Shown here one piece after another: positions 54,510 through 64,000 of a DNA stretch of 64,000 nt. The DNA is taken from NCBI GenBank assembly GCA_000437895.1, contig FR902161.1, positions 34,249 to 98,248 on the forward strand, written 5' to 3'. The stretch comes from Clostridium sp. CAG:914 (lineage in GTDB: Bacteria > Bacillota_I > Bacilli_A > RF39 > UBA660). A program made the translations under genes and the position numbers. Every line of letters starts with the position of its first letter. Position 1 is the stretch's first letter. Below the pieces are notes generated by a model. It was not told the DNA's origin. It did no database searches and was given only the letters and a program-made list of their open reading frames with translations.

Positions 54510-55793
54510 TTATTTTTTCTTAATTATTTCTAATCCACCCATATATGGTCTTAATACTTCTGGAATAATTATACTTCCATCTTTTTGATAATTATTTTCT
54601 ACTAGGGCAATTAGTGATCTTGTTGATGCTAATACTGTATTATTTAGAGTATGTGGATAATAATTTTCTTTGTCTCCTTTTACTCTTATACCAAGTCTAC
54701 GTGCTTGTGCACTTCCTAGTGTTGAACAAGATCCTACTTCATAATATTTCTGTTGTCTTGGGCTCCATGCTTCAATATCACATGATTTTACTTTTAAATC
54801 CGCTAAATCTCCACTACAACATTCAAGTTTTCTTACTGGTATATTTAAACTTTTAAATAATTCTACAGTATAAGATAACATTTTTTCATACCATTCCATT
54901 GATTCTTCTGGTTCACATATAACTATCATTTCTTGTTTTTCAAATTGATGTACTCTATATATTCCTCTTTCTTCTAGTCCATGGGCACCAACTTCTTTTC
55001 TAAAGCATGGTGAATATGAAGTCATAGTTATAGGTAATTCTTTTTTCTTTAATATTTCTCCTTTATATTTACCAATCATAGAGTGTTCGCTTGTTCCAAT
55101 TAAGTATAAATCTTCTCCTTCTATTTTATACATCATGGCATCCATTTCATCAAAAGACATAACGCCATCTACAACATCTCTTCTAATCATAAATGGTGGA
55201 ATACAATAAGTAAATCCTTTCTCTATCATAAAATCTCTAGCATAAGATAACATAGCTGAAGATAGTCTAGCAATGTCTCCCATTAAATAATAAAATCCAT
55301 TACCACTTGTTTTACCTGCTGAAGTTTTATCTAATCCACCTAAACTTTCTAGTATATCGGCATGATATGGTATATCGTAATCTGGTACTAAAGGTGTACC
55401 TATTTTTTCTAATTCAACATTTTCACTGTCATCATGTCCTATTGGAACAGAAGGATCAATAATGTTTGGTATGACCATCATTTTTTCACGAATTGCTTTA
55501 TTTAATTCTTCTTCTTGTTTTTCTATTTCTATTAGTTTATCATTAATTTCTATTACTTCTTTTTTCTTTTGGTTAGCTTCTTCAGTCTTACCTTCTTTAA
55601 ATAGTGTACCAATACTGTCAGATATTTTATTTCTCTCACTTCTTAAATTGTCGCCTTGTATTTTTAGTTCTCTATTTTTTTTATCTAATTCTTCTATTTC
55701 ATCTACGATAATAATTTTATGTTCTTGAAATTTTTTTCTTATATTTTCTTTGACTAATTCTTTATTATTTCTAATTAAATTTATATCTATCAT
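54510..55793 (-). CDS. serS: Seryl-tRNA synthetase
   Basis: 427 residues. N-terminal tRNA-binding coiled-coil arm (about 25-100), class II core with motif 2 (F-R-K-E-V-G-A-H-G...Y-R-V-H-Q-F-E-K) and motif 3 (A-S-T-R-S-L-I-A-L-V-E-N). Charges tRNA-Ser and tRNA-Sec. SD GAGGTG before ATG. No T-box leader in the 78 bp to the next gene. Confidence 0.96.
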   Translation of the reverse strand: MIDINLIRNNKELVKENIRKKFQEHKIIIVDEIEELDKKNRELKIQGDNLRSERNKISDSIGTLFKEGKTEEANQKKKEVIEINDKLIEIEKQEEELNKAIREKMMVIPNIIDPSVPIGHDDSENVELEKIGTPLVPDYDIPYHADILESLGGLDKTSAGKTSGNGFYYLMGDIARLSSAMLSYARDFMIEKGFTYCIPPFMIRRDVVDGVMSFDEMDAMMYKIEGEDLYLIGTSEHSMIGKYKGEILKKKELPITMTSYSPCFRKEVGAHGLEERGIYRVHQFEKQEMIVICEPEESMEWYEKMLSYTVELFKSLNIPVRKLECCSGDLADLKVKSCDIEAWSPRQQKYYEVGSCSTLGSAQARRLGIRVKGDKENYYPHTLNNTVLASTRSLIALVENNYQKDGSIIIPEVLRPYMGGLEIIKKK

Positions 55794-55871
55794 GAATGTT
55801 CACCTCTATATGGAATTATACTATAAGGATGGAGATTTTGCAACTAAAGGTAATATGGTGTTGCAAATACT

Positions 55872-56660
55872 TTATTTAAGATCTTTTCTAAGACTTTTAA
55901 GTTCATTAATAAAGTTTGTATCATTATTTTCTTTAGTAATATTATATATTTTTTCTTTTCTATTAATTAATTCTTCATAACTTATTACGGCATCTTCTTC
56001 GTCTATAAAAACTATTTCATCTTTTTTCTTCATAAGCTCTTCATAACTTATTATAGCATTTTCTTCTTGTTCTTTTTCATAATCTGTTAGTTCTATTTTG
56101 TCTGGTATTGTTGCTTTACTTAATTTTTCACTTACGTCTTGAATATATTCTTTATTATTTATTGGTTGTTCTACTTTTACTTCCCTTTCTTTTGGATAAA
56201 CTATTCCTATTGGAGATGTTTGATATCTTGATTTCATCTCTCTAAATACATTTCTTTGGTACGCTTTATTTGGTGATGGTTTGTTCTCAATATCATCAAA
56301 GAGAGATAAATTTTTAATCTTTGGTTCTTCTATTTCTTTATTATTATTTTTTTCTTCAATAATTATTTCTAGTTGCTCTGGTTCTTTTATTATTGTATCT
56401 TCTTCACTAACTGTTGGGAATGAAATACTATTTATATCTTCTTTTTGAATATTTTCGTTAGAAATATATTCTTTATCTATAATAGGTAATTCTTCTAAAA
56501 CATCTTCAGTCTTTTCTTTGGGTTTTATTGTTTTTATTTTACTTTTTTTAGAATAAATAATTAATGTAATGATAGTTAAAATAATTACAATTATTATTCC
56601 AAAAAACATTATTTTATTTAAAACATCTAGACTGTTATAAAAACTTAAAAATGGTTGCAT
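55872..56660 (-). CDS. Membrane-anchored acidic protein with repeated ISYEEL motif
   Basis: 262 residues, no family recognised. One N-terminal membrane helix (about 15-37), a long acidic Glu/Ile/Lys-rich disordered region (about 45-125), a conserved-looking patch R-Y-Q-T-S-P-I-G-I-V-Y-P-K-E, and two copies of A-(I/V)-I-S-Y-E-E-L-x-x-(K/R)-K near the C-terminus. The topology suggests a cytoplasmic adaptor tethered to the membrane. Start at 56660: GGGTGAT 4 nt upstream; the GTG three codons earlier is part of that site. It overlaps no other gene and follows rsmE. Confidence 0.7.
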   Translation of the reverse strand: MQPFLSFYNSLDVLNKIMFFGIIIVIILTIITLIIYSKKSKIKTIKPKEKTEDVLEELPIIDKEYISNENIQKEDINSISFPTVSEEDTIIKEPEQLEIIIEEKNNNKEIEEPKIKNLSLFDDIENKPSPNKAYQRNVFREMKSRYQTSPIGIVYPKEREVKVEQPINNKEYIQDVSEKLSKATIPDKIELTDYEKEQEENAIISYEELMKKKDEIVFIDEEDAVISYEELINRKEKIYNITKENNDTNFINELKSLRKDLK

Positions 56661-56665
56661 ATTTA

Positions 56666-57367
56666 TCACCCTTCATATATGTAATTTATAATGCTTGCAA
56701 TACATATTGCGGCAGTTTCAACCCTTAATACTCTTTTTCCTAATGTTATATTTTTGAAGCCATAAGATGTTAATATTTTATTTTCGTTATCACTTATTCC
56801 ACCTTCTGGTCCTATAACAAATACCATTTCTTCTTTATTTTCTTTATTTATGTATGTACTTATTTTTTTTGAATCTGGTGTTAAGGAACAGATAAATTTA
56901 TTTTTGCAATTATAGTGTTCTAAATCTTTTATGGTCATAATATCTGTTATAATTGGAATATCTAGTCTATGTGATTGTTCACTTGCTTCTTTACAGATAC
57001 TGTTCCATCTTTTTATTTTTTTATCTACTTTATCATTAGTAATTTTTACAATACTTCTTTCTGTTCTTAAGGGGATTATTTTATGTACTCCTAATTCTGT
57101 TAATTTTTGAAGTATTAAATCAAATTTCTGTTCAGTTACTAATGATATAGCTATAGTTAATTCTATATCAAGATTTCTTTCTTCTTGATAATTATCTATT
57201 ATTTTGATTTGAAATGGATTTATTGATTCGATAAGACATAGATATATTTTTTTGTTATATATTACTTCTATTTTATCATTTATAGACATTCTCATAACAT
57301 TTTTTATGTGATGTATATCAGTATCTTGTAATTCTAATTTTTCATTTTTAGCGAAATATCTTTGCAT
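56666..57367 (-). CDS. rsmE: 16S rRNA (uracil1498-N3)-methyltransferase
   Basis: 233 residues. N-terminal PUA-like part (H-I-K-N-V-M-R-M), then a SPOUT domain with K-L-T-E-L-G-V-H-K-I-I-P-L-R-T-E-R-S, S-E-Q-S-H-R-L-D-I-P, V-I-G-P-E-G-G-I and L-G-K-R-V-L-R-V-E-T-A. Methylates U1498 of 16S rRNA. It lies directly after dnaJ, its normal place in Bacillota, though a terminator hairpin separates the two. Confidence 0.94.
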   Translation of the reverse strand: MQRYFAKNEKLELQDTDIHHIKNVMRMSINDKIEVIYNKKIYLCLIESINPFQIKIIDNYQEERNLDIELTIAISLVTEQKFDLILQKLTELGVHKIIPLRTERSIVKITNDKVDKKIKRWNSICKEASEQSHRLDIPIITDIMTIKDLEHYNCKNKFICSLTPDSKKISTYINKENKEEMVFVIGPEGGISDNENKILTSYGFKNITLGKRVLRVETAAICIASIINYIYEG

Positions 57368-57420
57368 ATTTGTTTTCCTTTACACATAATTTCTGGTAAG
57401 TAAATTATAGCATAGTAATA

Positions 57421-57445
57421 AAAAAAAAGCATCTTTATTTGATGC
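57421..57445 (-). terminator. Terminator after dnaJ
   Basis: GCATC (57429-57433) and GATGC (57441-57445), 7-nt loop, T8 on the minus strand. Short stem, so rsmE may still get read-through. Confidence 0.7.
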
Positions 57446-58553
57446 AATTTTTATATTTTTTGAAATATTTTGTTTCTTCTAAGTCAGTTTCAGAAAGAGA
57501 CTCAAATAATTTCTTTTGTTCTCTTGTTAATTTTTCTGGAATAATAACTTTAGTGACAACGTACATATCACCTTTTCTTTTATTATTAACATTTTCTATA
57601 CCTTTGCCTTTAAGGCGCATTTTGCTACCATTTTGTGTTCCTGCGGGAATTGTTATATCAACATTTCCATATAAAGTTGGTATTTCTTTTTTACAACCAA
57701 GGGTAGCTTCTGTTATAGTTAATGGTAATTCTATATATATATCATCATCAACTCTTTGATAATAGTCATGATCCCTTACGGTAAATTCTATGTATAAATC
57801 TCCAGATGGACCTCCATTTTTTCCAGCTTCACCTTTTCCAGCAATACGAAGTCTATTTTCGGTATCTATTCCACTAGGTACAGTTACTGTTATTGTTTTA
57901 GTAACTTCTACTTGACCTTTACCATTACATTCATTACATTTTTTCTCATAAGTTTTACCTGTACCGCTACAGTAAGGACATGGTGACTTAGATAAGAAAC
58001 TTCCAAATATTGTTCTTTGCTCTTGGGTTAACATACCTGTTCCGTTACATTGACTACATTTTGTAGAATTAAATCCACCTTGACCATCACAGTTTTCACA
58101 TGTATCAACCATTTTTACTTTGATGTCTTTTTTTGTTCCAAATACGGCTTCTTCAAAATCAATAGTCATATGGTATAAAACATCATTTCCTCTAGTTGCT
58201 TTTGTCCTACTGTTACTTTTTGAACTTGAGAATCCTCTTCCGAAACCAAATCCTCCAAGAATATCATCAAATACATCAGACATATCTCCAAAATCAAAGC
58301 CATCAAATCCAGAAAATCCGCCACTACCATTGGTAAATGCACTATGTCCATATTGATCATATTGTTTTCTTTTATTTTCATCAGATAATACAGCATATGC
58401 TTCTTGAACTTCTTTAAATTTATCGGCAGCATTTTCTTCTTTGGAAACATCAGGATGATATTTCTTGGCTAGTCGTCTAAAAGCACTTTTTATTTCATCT
58501 TGTGAAGCTGTTTTACTAACACCAAGAACCTCATAATAATCTTTTTTGTTCAT
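57435..58553 (-). CDS. dnaJ: Chaperone protein DnaJ
   Basis: 372 residues. J domain with the HPD motif (K-Y-H-P-D-V, about 6-68), Gly/Phe-rich region (about 75-115), zinc domain with four C-x-x-C-x-G-x-G-type repeats (C-E-N-C, C-S-Q-C, C-P-Y-C, C-N-E-C), and C-terminal substrate domain. Delivers clients to DnaK and stimulates its ATPase. Start at 58553: GGAGG 5 nt upstream of ATG. A G+C-rich hairpin lies between dnaK and this gene. Confidence 0.97.
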   Translation of the reverse strand: MNKKDYYEVLGVSKTASQDEIKSAFRRLAKKYHPDVSKEENAADKFKEVQEAYAVLSDENKRKQYDQYGHSAFTNGSGGFSGFDGFDFGDMSDVFDDILGGFGFGRGFSSSKSNSRTKATRGNDVLYHMTIDFEEAVFGTKKDIKVKMVDTCENCDGQGGFNSTKCSQCNGTGMLTQEQRTIFGSFLSKSPCPYCSGTGKTYEKKCNECNGKGQVEVTKTITVTVPSGIDTENRLRIAGKGEAGKNGGPSGDLYIEFTVRDHDYYQRVDDDIYIELPLTITEATLGCKKEIPTLYGNVDITIPAGTQNGSKMRLKGKGIENVNNKRKGDMYVVTKVIIPEKLTREQKKLFESLSETDLEETKYFKKYKNCIK

Positions 58554-58566
58554 TCTTACCTCCAAT

Positions 58567-58590
58567 AAGGTCCTAGTTACCTAGGGCCTT
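58567..58590 (-). other. Hairpin in the dnaK-dnaJ gap
   Basis: AAGGTCCTAG (58567-58576) against CTAGGGCCTT (58581-58590), one mismatch, loop TTAC. No T run follows, so more likely an RNA processing or stability element than a terminator. Confidence 0.5.
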
Positions 58591-58594
58591 ATAA

Positions 58595-61059
<2,465 letters not shown>

Positions 61060-61074
61060 ATTCGCCTACTTTCT

Positions 61075-62073
61075 TTAATTTTTAGTGTTACTTAAATTTT
61101 CATTAATATAATTTAATAAAGTAACAACTTTTTCATATTCCATTCTTTTGGGTCCAATAATAGCAATCGTTCCTTCTAAGCCACCATAGTTATATTTTGT
61201 TTTAACCACGGCAACGTCTTCAGAAAGTTCACTATCCTTTCCTATATATATATTAATACCATTTTTTTCTTCAGCCATATCACTAATTGAAGATACATCA
61301 TCTAATTTAGTTAATATTTTCTTTACGGCATCAATATTTTCAAATTCGGGTTGCTTTAAGAAATTATTTCTTCCAACAAAATGTACATCGGCTGATTTAT
61401 TTGTAAAACTAGTAAAAGCATCATAAAAGGCATTATACAGTATTTCATGTTGAGTAACATATTTACCAATAATTGGTTTTATATCATATTCTAGTCTTTC
61501 ACTAATGCAATCAATTGGTGTACCCACAATCATTCTATTTATAAGATTTACTGTTTTTATAACTTCTTCAATATCTGTATTTGGTAAATACATATTCTTA
61601 TATTCAACGTGTCCTTTATCTGTTATAACCATTGTTAATACTTTATCATTCTCTAGTGGTACAACTTCTACTTTCTTTAATAAACTTTCATTGGAAGATT
61701 TTCCTAAAACTACTGAAGTATAGTTTGTTATTTCCGATATTAATTCAATACTTTTTAAAATAATATCATTTAAATCAAGAGCTTTGTTATGAAATATTGT
61801 TTGTAGTTTTAACATTTCTTCTCCAGTCATATTTTTTGGAGACATAAGTTTATCTACATAGTATTTATATCCTTTTTCACTTGGAATTCTACCTGAAGCA
61901 AAATGATTTTTTTCTAAGTAACCTAATTCATCTAATATAACCATTTCATTTCTTATCGTAGCACTTGAACATTTAAGATATTTGCATATTGTGCTTGAAC
62001 TTACTGGTTTAGCGGTCTTAATATATTCTTCTGCTAGAAATTTCAGGATATTCTCTTGTCTTTTTGTTATCAA
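61075..62073 (-). CDS. hrcA: Heat-inducible transcription repressor HrcA
   Basis: 332 residues. N-terminal winged helix (R-Q-E-N-I-L-K-F-L-A...S-S-S-T-I-C-K-Y-L...S-A-T-I-R-N-E-M), then the G-R-I-P-S-E-K-G-Y-K-Y-Y-V hallmark and a GAF-like C-terminal domain ending in G-T-I-A-I-I-G-P-K-R-M-E-Y. It represses class I heat-shock operons through CIRCE. Start TTG at 62073 behind GGAAGTGATG. First gene of its operon, with two operator-like repeats in its promoter. Confidence 0.96.
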   Translation of the reverse strand: MITKRQENILKFLAEEYIKTAKPVSSSTICKYLKCSSATIRNEMVILDELGYLEKNHFASGRIPSEKGYKYYVDKLMSPKNMTGEEMLKLQTIFHNKALDLNDIILKSIELISEITNYTSVVLGKSSNESLLKKVEVVPLENDKVLTMVITDKGHVEYKNMYLPNTDIEEVIKTVNLINRMIVGTPIDCISERLEYDIKPIIGKYVTQHEILYNAFYDAFTSFTNKSADVHFVGRNNFLKQPEFENIDAVKKILTKLDDVSSISDMAEEKNGINIYIGKDSELSEDVAVVKTKYNYGGLEGTIAIIGPKRMEYEKVVTLLNYINENLSNTKN

Positions 62074-62085
62074 AACATCACTTCC

Positions 62086-62159
62086 TTAGCAATACTCTCA
62101 TTTGATTGCTAGTACAAGTATAATACTTTCTGTTAGCAAAGTCAATAGTAAATTGCTAA
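62086..62159 (-). promoter_or_regulatory. hrcA operon promoter flanked by two diverged CIRCE operators
   Basis: Two 27-bp repeats with the 9-9-9 geometry of CIRCE: 62086-62112 (TTAGCAATA, 9 nt, GATTGCTAG) and 62133-62159 (TTAGCAAAG, 9 nt, AATTGCTAA). Consensus CIRCE is TTAGCACTC-N9-GAGTGCTAA, so outer bases are kept and inner ones changed. Between them lies the promoter TTGACT (62145-62140), 17 nt, TATACT (62122-62117). HrcA binding is inferred. Confidence 0.75.
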
Positions 62160-62190
62160 CTTTTTAAAAAAAGAAAAGGTAATTGTTTAT

Positions 62191-63174
62191 TTAATTGACT
62201 TTTGATTTATCATAATTACTTTTTCCTATGTTTATTTTACCTTTTTCACAATTATATCCAAATGAATCTACTAATTCATCTCCAATATACATACTTACTA
62301 TTTCACAATTAACAGGGCATTTATTACATATTTCTATTTTGGTTTTCATAGCAGTATTTTTGGTATTGAAATCAAATGATACTTGTTTTTTATTATTCTT
62401 AGCATATATTGCTGCTCCAAGGGCTGTTACATAAGAAGAATTTTTAGCTACCATTATGTTTTTATTTAATACTTTGGTAAACTCTGTTATAAGATAATTA
62501 CATTTACTTAATCCTCCTACAAATATTATATTATTATTTATTTCTTTTATACCTTTAAAGTATTCTATATAGTCTTTAACTATTATATTAAATAAAGAAG
62601 AAAATATATCTTTTTTATCATATCCTCTTGATATTTTTTTTATTATTTCATCTTCTAATAATATATTACAATTATTTCTTAAATTAATATTCCTTTGAGA
62701 TATACTAGCAAGGTGTCCCATTTCTTCAATAGAAGTATTTAATTTTTTAGATAATGATTCAAGAAAATATCCATTACATAAGTCACAGGCATTAGATATT
62801 TTATAATTATTTAATTTTCCTTCTTTAATGGTTATTAATTTTGAATCACTATTGGATATTTCTATTATTGCTTCTGTATTTGGATCTATACATAATACTC
62901 CTTCTTTGGTACAATCTATTTCATTTTTAACAAGTCCTGTAGTAAATATATTTTTGATAATATTTTTTCCACTGCCAGTAATAGTATAATTAGCTATATA
63001 GTTATTGTTTAGGTCTAAATTTACTTTTATATAACTTAGTAATTTATGAAAAGATTCCATCATATTTAATTCTATGTTTTGGGTATGACTTACTATTATA
63101 TTATTTTTGTTATCTATGACTACTCCTTTTATTGAATAAGACCCTATATCTAGGCCTAAATATAATTTGTGCAT
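62191..63174 (-). CDS. BcrAD/BadFG-type ASKHA ATPase (2-hydroxyacyl-CoA dehydratase activator-like)
   Basis: 327 residues. ASKHA phosphate loops: L-G-L-D-I-G-S-Y-S-I-K-G-V (1), an adenosine-like motif F-V-G-G-L-S-K-C (about 226-233) and G-A-A-I-Y-A at the C-terminal end of the fold. Middle part D-L-C-N-G-Y-F-L-E-S-L takes the place of the activator motif C-A-A-G-T-G-R-F-L-E; extra Cys in C-N-K-C-P-V-N-C. Activators hold a [4Fe-4S] cluster and energise dehydratases or related enzymes; no dehydratase gene is near. A 0A-like box lies upstream. Divergent member; partner unknown. Confidence 0.72.
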   Translation of the reverse strand: MHKLYLGLDIGSYSIKGVVIDNKNNIIVSHTQNIELNMMESFHKLLSYIKVNLDLNNNYIANYTITGSGKNIIKNIFTTGLVKNEIDCTKEGVLCIDPNTEAIIEISNSDSKLITIKEGKLNNYKISNACDLCNGYFLESLSKKLNTSIEEMGHLASISQRNINLRNNCNILLEDEIIKKISRGYDKKDIFSSLFNIIVKDYIEYFKGIKEINNNIIFVGGLSKCNYLITEFTKVLNKNIMVAKNSSYVTALGAAIYAKNNKKQVSFDFNTKNTAMKTKIEICNKCPVNCEIVSMYIGDELVDSFGYNCEKGKINIGKSNYDKSKVN

Positions 63175-63192
63175 AATTCACCTCTTTAGGTA

Positions 63193-63226
63193 ATTATAAA
63201 ATATAAATTATTAAAAAAATGTCGAT
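63193..63226 (-). promoter_or_regulatory. Promoter with a one-mismatch 0A-like box
   Basis: Minus strand ATCGACA (63226-63220; one mismatch to TTCGACA), 21 nt, TATAAT (63198-63193). Same spacing as the promoters at 6545-6578 and 50026-50059. Confidence 0.4.
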
Positions 63227-63295
63227 TATTGATGTAGACTATTTTCCTACATATTTTTATTTTTTATTATGAGATAATTTATCTAGAGGTTGATT

Positions 63296-63544
63296 ATGAA
63301 GAGGGATAATAGATATAAAAATATATATGATACAGTTAGATTAAATATAAGAAAGTATAGAAGAAAAAAAGGTATTACACAACAAGAATTAGCTGATTTG
63401 GCTGATTTAAGTCATGGTTATATTAGGGATATTGAAAGTATTAATATGGGAGTAACTTTCTCTTTAGATGCTGTTGAGAAAATTGCTAATGCTTTAGATG
63501 TTAAAATAAAAGATATGTTTGAAGAAGAAAAAGAAGACATTTAA
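63296..63544 (+). CDS. XRE-family helix-turn-helix regulator
   Basis: 82 residues. A single HTH_3 domain (about 14-70): L-N-I-R-K-Y-R-R-K-K-G-I-T-Q-Q-E-L-A-D-L, S-H-G-Y-I-R-D-I-E, F-S-L-D-A-V-E-K-I-A-N-A-L-D-V, then a short acidic tail. DNA-binding dimer, similar in size to SinR-type or phage-type repressors; target unknown. Start at 63296, where GAGG lies 6 nt upstream; a TTG two codons before is also open. It is divergent to the ASKHA gene and may control that intergenic region. Confidence 0.85.
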   Translation: MKRDNRYKNIYDTVRLNIRKYRRKKGITQQELADLADLSHGYIRDIESINMGVTFSLDAVEKIANALDVKIKDMFEEEKEDI

Positions 63545-63559
63545 CTTGTGTCTTCTTTT
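63529..63559. terminator. Bidirectional terminator between the XRE gene and the prepilin gene
   Basis: AAAAGAAGACA (63529-63539) pairs with TGTCTTCTTTT (63549-63559). Confidence 0.8.
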
Positions 63560-63941
63560 ATTTTAAATATTCATCTTCTCCACAATCTGTATATTCATCT
63601 CCGCAATCTTCTATGTATTTATACTTTCCATTATCATACATAATACACGATGTTGGATTTAAGTCCTTTACCATATCTTCTGTAATTGTAGTATGTTCTT
63701 TTATTTTTTCTAAACTTAATCTGTTATTTGTATCTTTAGTTAAACATACAAATACTTTGCTATATTTTGAAGCCATTAATTCAGCATAGGATACCATTAT
63801 TTCTTGTTCTTGAGTAATAGTTTTTTCCTTTCTTTTATTTATAACTTGTAAAATATTTGGCATAGCTATTGCTAATATAGCTACGAGTATTACTATTGTG
63901 GCTAATAATTCTATTAAAGTAAATCCATTTTTTTTCTTCAT
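63558..63941 (-). CDS. Type IV prepilin-like protein
   Basis: 127 residues. Class III signal: K-K-K-N-G before F-T-L-I-E-L-L, with the Glu5 of the mature pilin and a 20-residue hydrophobic helix. Cleavage after Gly by the prepilin peptidase (39589) is expected. The small globular domain has four Cys (two near the end in D-C-G-D...D-C-G), able to form disulfides, as in pseudopilins or ComGC-like pilins. It lies alone, 22 kb from the pilC-peptidase pair. Confidence 0.88.
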   Translation of the reverse strand: MKKKNGFTLIELLATIVILVAILAIAMPNILQVINKRKEKTITQEQEIMVSYAELMASKYSKVFVCLTKDTNNRLSLEKIKEHTTITEDMVKDLNPTSCIMYDNGKYKYIEDCGDEYTDCGEDEYLK

Positions 63942-64000
63942 TTTTATCTATCCTTATGAAAGTATTATAACATTATATAATGTATAAGTAAATAATTAAT

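Noticed and set aside
57439..57759. Open frames opposite dnaJ and dnaK
   Set aside because: Antisense to highly conserved chaperone genes; hydrophobic low-complexity products typical of shadows.

Overview
The window is about 64 kb of very A+T-rich bacterial chromosome. Nearly all genes lie on the minus strand. Gene content points to the phylum Bacillota, probably a low-GC member of class Bacilli: dnaG-rpoD-trmK, hrcA-grpE-dnaK-dnaJ, a single-chain glycyl-tRNA synthetase, DUF1846 and DUF1292 proteins, and Spo0A. TGA acts as a stop (for example at the end of sspI) and Trp is TGG, so the Mycoplasma code is not in use. Spo0A, a small acid-soluble spore protein of the SspI type and a YqfQ-like protein suggest an endospore former or a recent descendant of one. 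I cannot name genus or species.

Layout. 1-2400: a 5'-truncated unknown gene, then a complete-looking IS3-family element with a programmed-frameshift signal. The IS abuts the 3' end of a broken ABC-transporter ATPase whose binding-protein partner survives (2.4-4.0 kb). 4-9 kb: a nucleotidyltransferase, a D-Ala-D-Ala-ligase-like enzyme, two unknown genes (one behind a Spo0A-type promoter), trmD, rimM and a SpoU methylase. 9-15 kb: a phosphatase gene with a stop at codon 2, DUF1846, a DUF4143 ATPase between two near-identical terminator hairpins, and lon. 15-22 kb: a SEDS protein, tgt, a membrane carrier, lysS, an RDD protein and dus. 22-28 kb: surface Ig-like and FGE-like proteins, nagZ, an ASCH protein, tRNA-Cys and sspI. 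28-35.6 kb: glyQS, an unusual basic coiled-coil protein, DUF1292, trmK, rpoD, dnaG and queA. 35.6-42.2 kb: envelope and type IV pilus-like genes (LysM protein, SipW/TasA-like exported proteins, prepilin peptidase, PilC), with gap inserted among them. 42-52 kb: nrnA, ackA, a CBS-type pyrophosphatase, a flippase, rpsD with a structured leader, spo0A, tpiA and pgk. 51.9-52.9 kb: no protein gene. 53-64 kb: fmt, a frameshifted 7TM sensor remnant, serS, rsmE, the heat-shock operon, an ASKHA ATPase, an XRE regulator and a prepilin.

The most notable feature is the 0.93-kb gap between fmt and pgk. It holds two tandem, diverged copies of what looks like one structured non-coding RNA. Each copy has its own TTGACA-17 nt promoter, the same 5' start motif, an H-type pseudoknot, a hairpin whose CTGATAA loop is the exact complement of a TTATCAG in the loop of its terminator hairpin, and its own terminator. 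Stems differ between copies but still pair. I cannot assign it to an RNA class I know.

Other notable points: three minus-strand promoters with a Spo0A box (two perfect, one with a mismatch) exactly 21 nt upstream of the -10, one of them in front of spo0A; a GrpE with 14 cysteines in a 39-residue N-terminal stretch; two 27-bp CIRCE-like operators around the hrcA promoter; a LysM protein whose amidase domain has lost its zinc-binding histidines; and several fresh gene lesions.
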